Shown here: positions 1 to 5,986 of the stretch, in pieces
Position numbering within the stretch: the first letter of the stretch is position 1
Layout of the letters: each line of letters begins with the position of its first letter
Assembly (NCBI GenBank): GCA_019911785.1
Contig: JAIOJM010000321.1
Location: 1-5,986, forward strand
DNA: 5,986 nucleotides
Reading direction: 5' to 3'
From: Sulfuricella sp.
GTDB lineage: Bacteria > Pseudomonadota > Gammaproteobacteria > Burkholderiales > Sulfuricellaceae
Notes under the pieces: generated by a model
Told to the model about the DNA's origin: nothing
The model's database searches: none
Seen by the model: only the letters and a program-made list of their open reading frames with translations
Made by a program: the position numbers and the translations under genes

Positions 1-390
1 AATACCGGACATGCCGAAGCGGTGCGCATCCAGTTCAATCCGGAGCAGGTTTCCTATCAGCAGCTGCTGCAAGTGTTTTTCAGCGTGGCGCACGACCCCA
101 CCCAGCTCAACCGCCAGGGCCCGGATGTCGGCAGCCAATACCGCTCGGCGATTTTTTACACCAGCACCGAGGAGCAGAAAATGGCGCAAGGCGCCATCCA
201 GCAACTCACCGCCGCGCGCACTTTTTCTGCGCCCATCGTCACGCAAGTCGTGCCGCTGCAGCAGTTCTATCCCGCCGAGGAGTACCACCAGAACTATCTG
301 GCCTTGCATCCCAACCAGCCTTATATCGTCATCCACGACAAGCCGAAGCTGGAGCAATTGCGCAAGCGATTCCCCGCGTTGTACCAGTAA
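1..390 (+). CDS. msrA: Peptide-methionine (S)-S-oxide reductase MsrA, 3' part
   Basis: MsrA reduces methionine-S-sulfoxide, free or in proteins, back to methionine. The frame is open from base 1 and gives the last 129 residues; the start and the catalytic GCFW cysteine motif lie off the left edge. Visible family motifs are TGHAEAV at the fragment start, LNRQGPDVGSQYRSAIFY (fragment residues 36-53) and FYPAEEYHQNYL. Fragment Asp42 and Tyr47 match the substrate-binding Asp and Tyr known in E. coli MsrA, with the same five-residue spacing. The tail NQPYIVIHDKPKLEQL is typical of the shorter MsrA subclass. There is no cysteine in these 129 residues, so the C-terminal resolving cysteines of E. coli-type MsrA are absent. 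An internal GTG at position 22 is not the start, because conserved residues precede it. The stop is TAA at 388-390. Identity is very secure; localisation cannot be judged without the N-terminus. Confidence 0.96.
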   Translation, partial: NTGHAEAVRIQFNPEQVSYQQLLQVFFSVAHDPTQLNRQGPDVGSQYRSAIFYTSTEEQKMAQGAIQQLTAARTFSAPIVTQVVPLQQFYPAEEYHQNYLALHPNQPYIVIHDKPKLEQLRKRFPALYQ

Positions 391-399
391 GTTCAACCT

Positions 400-446
400 C
401 GCGCCATGACCTGGCCGCATCGGAAAATACTTTCAGGCATGGCGCG
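400..446. repeat. Inverted repeat between msrA and the HD-GYP gene
   Basis: CGCGCCATG (400-408) pairs with CATGGCGCG (438-446). Inside it, after a single bulged A at 409, CCTG (410-413) pairs with CAGG (434-437). The result is a 13-bp stem with one bulge and a 20-nt loop (414-433). No T-run follows, so it is not a standard intrinsic terminator. It could stabilise the msrA mRNA 3' end, act as a weak terminator, or be an operator for the gene starting at 476. The pairing is seen directly; the function is unknown. Confidence 0.55.
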
Positions 447-475
447 GCGACTTACAAGAACAAGAAGGAGTTTTT

Positions 476-2395
476 ATGCCGCAATTTCCCTGGTACAACA
501 CCATCCGCTTCCGGGTAAGCCTCGCGCTGTTCGTTCTCTTCGCCCTCCAGGCAGGCACCGCTGGCTTCACCCTGTATGAAGTGGATCTGCGCAAACATGA
601 CTACGAGATCCTCAACCTCGCCGGGCAGACACGGGTCATTAGCCATACCATGGCGCACCAGTCGCGCAACTACCTGAAAGAGAACGCGATCATCGCCGTA
701 ACCAGCCAGCGCGACTCCGGCCTCTACTCCCGGAATCTGCAGCAGAGCATGGCGCTCTACGACAAAATCATCAGCGGCTTCCGCAACCGCCGCCTTGACC
801 CGGAAATCACCGGGCTTGCCGAGCCGCTGACGTGCAGCTGGGATCAGCACTCCCGCAATCAGCTGGATGTCAGCGCGGCAGCATGGGAAAACTTTCGCAG
901 TGGCGTGCAGCTCGCGCTCGACGCCAACCCCTCCCACCCCGACATTGCCGCCGCCCGCTACGCAGTACAACACGGCGAAGAACTGGCCCGCTCCTCGGAT
1001 AACCTGAGCCGCGCTTTCCAGCACATGATGGAAGGCAAACTCGCCACGATTCGCCTCTTCAACCAGCTGGCCTTCATTGCCACCGCTTTGCTGACGGCAT
1101 TGATCGCCATCCTGGTATACCGCAAGATACTGCGCCCGCTCACCCTCACCGTAGACGGATTTTCCCGAGTGGCCAACGGCGACCTGGGCTATCAGGTGCC
1201 TCTGGTGGTGGATAACGAGATTGGCCGCATGACGCAGGCCTTCAACCGGCTTTCTGACCGGATGCGCGGCCTGTTTCGCCTCACCGACCGCATCAACCGG
1301 GGTACCAACCTGCACGATGCGCTCAAGTTCATCTGCGAGGAGTTTCGCACCTTCCTGCCGGTGGAATGGGTAGGCGTGCTGCTGCTCACCCCGGACCGCC
1401 GCCAGGTTGCACTGGAACGGCTCTACAGCGAATCCCCCAGCAGCCTGCGGGAAAACGACCATTTCGAATTTGCGCTCGGCGCACCGGAAGCCGCGCTGGC
1501 CAAAGGGAACGCCCTGGCTGTCGACGACCTGGACGCCTTCTCCAGCGACAAAAGCCCTGCGTTCCTGTCTGCCAGACTGGCGCGCGATGGCAAACGCTCG
1601 GCCCTGTTTGTCCCCTTGAAGCAAGGCGGTGGAGGCGAAGCGGTACTGGTGTTCGCTTCTTCCCAGGCGGGTGCCTATACCCCGGAGCATGTGGAATTTC
1701 TCACCAACCTCGCCGCCCAGATTGCCCATATCCTGGAAAAAACCATCGTCATGGAAGGATTGATCGTGGCCGCAGTGGAGGGCCTGGCAAAACTGGCGGA
1801 AAGCCGCGACCCGGAAACCGGCGACCATCTGGTCCGGATGAGCCTTTATTCCGCCATCCTCGCCGAAGAGCTGGGCAAGGATAGCGTTCACTGCGAGCGC
1901 ATCACGCCGGCTTATGTACGGGACGTATTCCGTTTCGCCCCGATGCACGACATCGGCAAAGTCGGCATCCGCGACGATATCCTGCTCAAGCCGGGGCGCC
2001 TGGACCCGGACGAGCGTACCGAGATGGAGCGCCACCCGGTCATCGGCGGACAGGTATTGCGCCGTAGCGAGGAGCAAATGAATGCCCTCGGCCACAGCAT
2101 CTTCCAGATCGGGATCGAGATCGCCGAAGGCCATCACGAGAAATTTGACGGCAGCGGCTATCCCGGTGGTCTGGCAGGCGAAGCCATCCCTCTCGCGGCG
2201 CGCATCATCGCCGTAGCCGATGTGCTGGATGCCCTCACCTCGAAACGCCCCTACAAGGAAGCGTGGCCGATGGGAAAAGCCCTGGAGACCATCGACAACG
2301 ATGCAGGCAAGCACTTCGATCCGGCCGTGGTAGCGGCCCTGCACCGGGCGCTGCCCCGCGTGATGGAGATATACGAGCGCCTGAAGCACGTCTGA
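476..2395 (+). CDS. Membrane sensor HD-GYP cyclic-di-GMP phosphodiesterase (HAMP-GAF-HD-GYP)
   Basis: This 639-residue protein is predicted to hydrolyse cyclic-di-GMP in response to a periplasmic signal. In order it has: TM1 (about 12-34); a periplasmic region (35-193) containing NLAGQTRVISHTMA (47-60), which resembles the helix motif of PilJ/NarX-type sensors; TM2 (198-215); HAMP (216-268); GAF (about 275-421); and HD-GYP (about 427-639). HD-GYP signatures are HDIGKVGI from His491 and HHEKFDGSGYPGG from His553, with GYP at 561-563. Predicted metal ligands are Glu447, His451, His491, Asp492, His520, His553, His554 and Asp582. The glutamate points to a trinuclear-type site. No GGDEF or EAL domain is present, so it should be a dedicated phosphodiesterase. 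The start is well set: AAGGAG at 465-470 lies five bases before the ATG. The gene lies 85 bases after the msrA stop, with an inverted repeat between. The ligand and GAF effector cannot be read from sequence. A degenerate, non-catalytic role is unlikely given the intact ligands. Confidence 0.93.
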   Translation: MPQFPWYNTIRFRVSLALFVLFALQAGTAGFTLYEVDLRKHDYEILNLAGQTRVISHTMAHQSRNYLKENAIIAVTSQRDSGLYSRNLQQSMALYDKIISGFRNRRLDPEITGLAEPLTCSWDQHSRNQLDVSAAAWENFRSGVQLALDANPSHPDIAAARYAVQHGEELARSSDNLSRAFQHMMEGKLATIRLFNQLAFIATALLTALIAILVYRKILRPLTLTVDGFSRVANGDLGYQVPLVVDNEIGRMTQAFNRLSDRMRGLFRLTDRINRGTNLHDALKFICEEFRTFLPVEWVGVLLLTPDRRQVALERLYSESPSSLRENDHFEFALGAPEAALAKGNALAVDDLDAFSSDKSPAFLSARLARDGKRSALFVPLKQGGGGEAVLVFASSQAGAYTPEHVEFLTNLAAQIAHILEKTIVMEGLIVAAVEGLAKLAESRDPETGDHLVRMSLYSAILAEELGKDSVHCERITPAYVRDVFRFAPMHDIGKVGIRDDILLKPGRLDPDERTEMERHPVIGGQVLRRSEEQMNALGHSIFQIGIEIAEGHHEKFDGSGYPGGLAGEAIPLAARIIAVADVLDALTSKRPYKEAWPMGKALETIDNDAGKHFDPAVVAALHRALPRVMEIYERLKHV

Positions 2396-2410
2396 TGAGC
2401 ATGGCGCATC

Positions 2411-2419
2411 TGGTATCAT
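2411..2419 (+). promoter_or_regulatory. Candidate extended -10 promoter of the ABC-F gene
   Basis: TGG followed by TATCAT fits an extended sigma-70 -10 element (TGn plus five of six matches to TATAAT). No convincing -35 box is found 16-18 bases upstream, which is tolerated for extended -10 promoters. Transcription would begin about seven bases after the box, at or beside the A of the ATG at 2426, giving a leaderless or nearly leaderless mRNA. This agrees with the absence of a Shine-Dalgarno sequence. It is an inference from one motif. Confidence 0.35.
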
Positions 2420-2425
2420 AGCGCC

Positions 2426-4276
<1,851 letters not shown>

Positions 4277-4281
4277 CAACT

Positions 4282-4306
4282 AAAAACGGCTTCCTCAAGG
4301 ATGCCG
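4282..4306 (-). terminator. Intrinsic terminator reading leftward, after the ABC-F stop
   Basis: CGGCTTCC (4287-4294) pairs with GGATGCCG (4299-4306) across a TCAA loop, with one T-T mismatch. Read on the minus strand, the stem is immediately followed by five T (complement of A at 4282-4286), the classic intrinsic-terminator form. On the plus strand it is followed by only a weak T content, so it may terminate ABC-F transcription poorly. It would block transcription arriving from the right, for example from the transposase, before it enters the ABC-F gene antisense. Confidence 0.5.
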
Positions 4307-4370
4307 ATCACTCTTGATCCCAGATTATCCATACATTAGAGCCAAAACTCCGCTGTGGGAGCGGCGCCAG

Positions 4371-4415
4371 CCATCCCCTTAATCCCCTCCCGCAAGCGGG
4401 AGGGGAGACGATCGC
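4371..4415. repeat. REP-like palindromic unit, copy 1 (intact)
   Basis: This 45-nt unit starts CCATCCCC and ends ACGATCGC. Its core is a perfect palindrome: ten bases at 4384-4393 pair with 4396-4405, extended by T4383-A4406, with AA at the tip. A second unit with the same two ends and the same length is found split at 4469-4489 and 5785-5808. Extragenic placement and a GC-rich stem fit the REP class of dispersed repeats; genomic copy number cannot be judged from one window. Confidence 0.6.
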
Positions 4416-4416
4416 T

Positions 4417-4487
4417 AAGGTTGGGATGGGGGTTGGCCGCGATTTGCGGCCGCATTCGCGCCCAAATCCCATCCCCATCCTAACCTT
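4417..4487. repeat. Long imperfect inverted repeat with inner hairpin
   Basis: The arms 4417-4436 and 4468-4487 are complementary at 17 of 20 positions. Inside lies a perfect small hairpin, GGCCGC (4435-4440) with GCGGCC (4446-4451), around a five-base loop. The right arm is also the left half of REP-like copy 2, so this structure joins copies 1 and 2 into a composite like the BIMEs of enterobacteria. No T-run suggests a terminator role. The pairing is seen; the role is unknown. Confidence 0.6.
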
Positions 4488-4489
4488 CC
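4484..4489. repeat. Target-site duplication, left copy (CCTTCC)
   Basis: CCTTCC directly abuts the left terminal TGT of the IS and recurs directly after the right end at 5779-5784. The match stops at exactly six bases (A before the left copy against C before the right would-be extension). IS481 elements are known to make short duplications of roughly this size. Confidence 0.85.
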
Positions 4490-4537
4490 TGTATAGACCG
4501 GACACATAGGTAACACTTGTTCGGAGACATGGTGGAC
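4490..4537. repeat. IS481 left inverted repeat (IRL)
   Basis: This 48-bp end matches the reverse complement of the right end at 40 positions without gaps. The outer 11 bases (TGTATAGACCG) are identical, the middle carries all eight mismatches (positions 12-14, 20-23 and 28), and the inner 20 bases (4518-4537) are identical. This two-block conservation suggests an outer cleavage block and an inner transposase-binding block. Confidence 0.92.
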
Positions 4538-4547
4538 GGGTTAAACA

Positions 4548-5699
4548 TCAATTTCCCCGCCCCTTTTTAAGAGTAATCGACGATTCCTTGAGCGAGATGA
4601 TCGCCACATGATGAACGCCGAAATACACTTCCAAGCAGTCGTCGGATCGGGTTTGGCGCAAAGCGACGGGATAGCCGCTAAACGCTTGGCCCAAGACGTA
4701 CAGCTTGTTCTTGTAGCTCAACTCGCCTTTGCCCTGCACTTTGCGCACAATGTCGCCACTGCCGTATTCAAACTCGGGCAATTGTTCGGGATAAGGCCTG
4801 GTGCTGGACTCGTAGCGCGTGGCTGGCGTGTTCATGCCGAGTGCTTCGTGAGGTCGTTCCTGGTTATAGATCGGCAGCCATTCGTCGAATTTCTGTTGCG
4901 CGTGCGCCAAATCCCGGAACGCTTGGCCTTGCAGGACTTCTGCCTTCAAGGTGCGATGGAAGCGCTCGTCCTTGCCTTGCGTTTGCGGGTGGTAGGGCCG
5001 CGAATGCGAGACCTTGATCCCCATGCGTATCAGCCACAATTCGAAGCGTGTGTAACATTCCGGGTCGCCCCACGGTGCGCCATTGTCCATGGTCATTCGC
5101 CAAGGCAGGCCATAGCGCCGGAAGGTCTGAATAAGCTGTTGCTGGGTGGATGCAGCCCGCTCGTCGCCCTGCGCGCCCAAGCACAGTACGTATCGCGAAT
5201 GGTCGTCCAATACCGTCAACGGGTGGCAACGCCCGGCGCCAGTGGCAAAATGGCCCTTGAAATCCATTTGCCACAAGTCGTTGGGCTGGGCATGTTCGAA
5301 GCGCTGCCAAGCTTGGTGCGCGGCGCTTTCGTCGGTGCTGATTTGCCCATTGCGCTTCAATATCGCATGGATGGTAGAAGCCGACGGCAACCCTGTCGCG
5401 CCGCGATCCTCAACCCAGCGCTTGAGCTTGCGCGCGCCCCAGCGAGGGTGGGCTTCGCGAGCTTCCAATATCCGAGCTTCCAGCGTTTCATCGGTGCGCA
5501 ATGGACTGTTCTGCGGACGGCGCGAATGATTCCCCAACCCGGCTTCACCCTCCCCTTGAAAGCGCCCAAGCCATTTGTAAGCCGTCGTCGGGCTGATCTC
5601 GTAACGCCGACACAGTTCTCGCAAATTCGCTCCTTCTTTATTCGCCAACAAGACAAACTCCTTCCTCTGCTCCATGACCGACAGTTCCTTCCACGGCAT
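4548..5699 (-). CDS. IS481-family DDE transposase
   Basis: This 383-residue transposase catalyses cut and strand transfer of the element. The N-terminus has a helix-turn-helix (about 8-45, with LRELCRRYEISPTTAYKWL). It is followed by a second DNA-binding segment with HPRWGARKL, then an rve-type integrase core. The catalytic triad is Asp146 (LWQMDFKG), Asp205 (MTMDNGAPW) and Glu245 (GKDERFHRTLKAE), the last two separated by 39 residues. YNQERPHEALG (278-288) and a C-terminal domain follow. I chose the ATG at 5697-5699, giving MPWKE, the usual start of the family; GAGGAA (plus strand 5705-5710) lies five bases before it. A longer frame reaching 5759 would begin inside the terminal repeat and is unlikely. 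The stop is at 4548-4550, just inside the left repeat. No frameshift or missing catalytic residue is seen, so it is probably active. Unlike many IS3 elements, no programmed frameshift is needed. Confidence 0.95.
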   Translation of the reverse strand: MPWKELSVMEQRKEFVLLANKEGANLRELCRRYEISPTTAYKWLGRFQGEGEAGLGNHSRRPQNSPLRTDETLEARILEAREAHPRWGARKLKRWVEDRGATGLPSASTIHAILKRNGQISTDESAAHQAWQRFEHAQPNDLWQMDFKGHFATGAGRCHPLTVLDDHSRYVLCLGAQGDERAASTQQQLIQTFRRYGLPWRMTMDNGAPWGDPECYTRFELWLIRMGIKVSHSRPYHPQTQGKDERFHRTLKAEVLQGQAFRDLAHAQQKFDEWLPIYNQERPHEALGMNTPATRYESSTRPYPEQLPEFEYGSGDIVRKVQGKGELSYKNKLYVLGQAFSGYPVALRQTRSDDCLEVYFGVHHVAIISLKESSITLKKGRGN

Positions 5700-5730
5700 T
5701 TCGATTCCTCGGAATTGAAAACCGTAAAGT

Positions 5731-5778
5731 GTCCACCATGTCTCCGAACATGTGTCCATTATGTACTCGGTCTATACA
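5731..5778. repeat. IS481 right inverted repeat (IRR)
   Basis: This is the transposase-proximal end, reverse complementary to 4490-4537 at 40 of 48 positions. It ends in ACA at 5776-5778. The 31 bases between its inner edge and the transposase ATG contain the Shine-Dalgarno but no strong promoter that I can identify. Confidence 0.92.
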
Positions 5779-5784
5779 CCTTCC
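5779..5784. repeat. Target-site duplication, right copy (CCTTCC)
   Basis: Second copy of the 6-bp direct repeat flanking the IS. In this copy the six bases also form the outer part of the left arm of the hairpin 5779-5799, showing that the target was a palindrome. Confidence 0.85.
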
Positions 5785-5807
5785 CCTTGAAGGGGAAGGA
5801 ACGATCG

Positions 5808-5842
5808 CCCTCTCTCCCTGTGGGAGAGAGTTGGAGAGAGGG
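5808..5842. repeat. Overlapping alternative palindromes, third REP-like motif
   Basis: CTCTCTCCC (5810-5818) can pair with GGGAGAGAG (5822-5830). The overlapping CCCTCTCTCC (5808-5817) can pair with GGAGAGAGGG (5833-5842). The two foldings exclude each other because they share the left arm. The motif directly follows the end of REP-like copy 2 and has the same pyrimidine-stem/purine-stem style. No T-run follows, so a terminator role on the plus strand is not supported. Confidence 0.5.
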
Positions 5843-5878
5843 TTCGCGGCGCTCCTTGTATTATTGCTTTGCATTGAA

Positions 5879-5986
5879 TTAGACGGTGTTGTGCAAGATA
5901 GCGCAGTCCGTCGGAACCGAGTAGTAAATCTTGAGGGGCACCTCAAGACTGAGCGACTGGATGCTGTGCCGCTCCTTTGGCCTTGA
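5879..5986 (-). CDS. Possible C-terminus of a convergent gene, unidentified
   Basis: Read leftward from the right edge, 35 codons stay open and end in TAA at 5879-5881. The peptide ends IYYSVPTDCAILHNTV and has a protein-like composition, with LEVPLKIYYSV in the middle. I do not recognise a family. If real, the gene would begin beyond the right edge and converge on the ABC-F gene, which would fit REP-like repeats lying between two 3' ends. Against it, the frame is short and contains a perfect hairpin (5929-5948). The opposite strand is also open here, so this may be non-coding. Confidence 0.25.
   Translation of the reverse strand, partial: SRPKERHSIQSLSLEVPLKIYYSVPTDCAILHNTV
5929..5948. repeat. 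Perfect 8-bp hairpin near the right edge
   Basis: TCTTGAGG (5929-5936) pairs perfectly with CCTCAAGA (5941-5948) around GGCA. On the minus strand the stem is followed by TTTACTACT, a weak T-run, so a leftward terminator is possible but poor. No coding role is implied. Confidence 0.4.

Larger units (their letters stand above)
4490..5778 (-). mobile_element. Complete IS481-family insertion sequence
   Basis: The element is 1289 bp, slightly above the middle of the family's usual size. It begins with TGT and ends with ACA, has 48-bp imperfect terminal inverted repeats, is flanked by a 6-bp direct repeat (CCTTCC), and encodes one full-length DDE transposase on the minus strand. It has inserted into the left shoulder of a REP-like palindrome downstream of the ABC-F gene, in the opposite orientation to that gene, and breaks no recognised coding sequence. 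Intact ends, matching duplication and intact frame suggest a recent and possibly still mobile copy. I do not assign an IS name. Confidence 0.93.
4469..5808. repeat. REP-like unit, copy 2, split by the IS element
   Basis: The left part is 4469-4489 (21 nt) and the right part is 5785-5808 (24 nt). Joined after removing the IS and one target duplication, they give exactly 45 nt. The joined unit starts CCATCCCC and ends ACGATCGC, like copy 1, with 29 of 45 positions identical without gaps. Its stem, CCTTCCCC with GGGGAAGG (right copy at 5779-5786 and 5792-5799), differs from copy 1 but stays self-complementary. That pattern is expected of a family under structural constraint. Confidence 0.6.

Noticed and set aside
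4350..4364. Small hairpin CCGCT/AGCGG beside TGTGGGAGCGG, reminiscent of Pseudomonas REP sequences
   Set aside because: The stem is only five base pairs and the likeness is to a short GC-rich string. It is too weak to claim as a separate repeat.
4371..4487. Clustered direct and inverted repeats considered as a CRISPR array
   Set aside because: There are only two units, with a split second copy, palindromic stems that differ between copies and no regular spacer spacing.
5700..5759. Longer transposase start adding 20 residues
   Set aside because: The extra residues would be encoded partly in the terminal inverted repeat. The MPWKE start has a well-placed GAGGAA and matches the family's usual N-terminus.
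4608..5882. 424-codon plus-strand open frame across the IS
   Set aside because: It lies antisense to the transposase and runs out through the right inverted repeat into flanking DNA. It is a shadow of the transposase codon pattern.
5729..5986. 85-codon plus-strand frame at the right edge
   Set aside because: It begins inside the IS terminal repeat and translates the palindromes (low-information LEGEG and RELERG-like residues). No Shine-Dalgarno or family resemblance is seen.

Overview
The window reads as ordinary chromosomal DNA from a GC-rich proteobacterium. A betaproteobacterium is my guess from overall protein similarity; nothing here fixes the taxon. Three genes lie head-to-tail on the plus strand, followed by an intergenic zone of palindromes into which a complete IS481-family insertion sequence has jumped. 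I found no CRISPR array, tRNA, rRNA, phage gene or defence system.

Region 1 (1-2395). The window opens inside msrA, a peptide-methionine (S)-S-oxide reductase whose catalytic N-terminus lies off the left edge. After an 84-nt gap carrying a strong inverted repeat comes a 639-residue membrane protein: TM - periplasmic sensor - TM - HAMP - GAF - HD-GYP. It is a predicted cyclic-di-GMP phosphodiesterase, and all expected metal ligands are present.

Region 2 (2396-4276). A YheS-type ABC-F ATPase, a soluble translation factor rather than a transporter, starts 30 nt downstream. It has no obvious Shine-Dalgarno. Instead, an extended -10-like box sits where transcription would begin at or next to the ATG, and an 8-codon mini-ORF overlaps the preceding stop codon. 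Its expression signal is therefore unusual.

Region 3 (4277-4489 and 5779-5986). This intergenic DNA is rich in palindromes. Two 45-nt REP-like units in direct orientation share an identical 8-nt start and an identical 8-nt end around differing but self-complementary stems. The second unit is intact only if the insertion sequence is removed and one copy of its 6-bp target duplication is kept. A minus-strand terminator lies just after the ABC-F gene. At the right edge a short minus-strand open frame could be the end of a convergent gene, but the support is weak.

Region 4 (4490-5778). A structurally complete 1289-bp IS481-family element carries 48-bp imperfect inverted repeats (40/48 identical), a CCTTCC target-site duplication and an apparently intact 383-residue DDE transposase on the minus strand.

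How the genes relate: msrA (oxidised-methionine repair), the HD-GYP sensor (second-messenger turnover) and the ABC-F protein (ribosome stall relief) are all plus-strand and closely spaced, so read-through transcription is possible. No shared pathway is evident. I do not see a new biological system. The most informative items are the IS insertion that splits a REP-like unit, and the unusual start region of the ABC-F gene.
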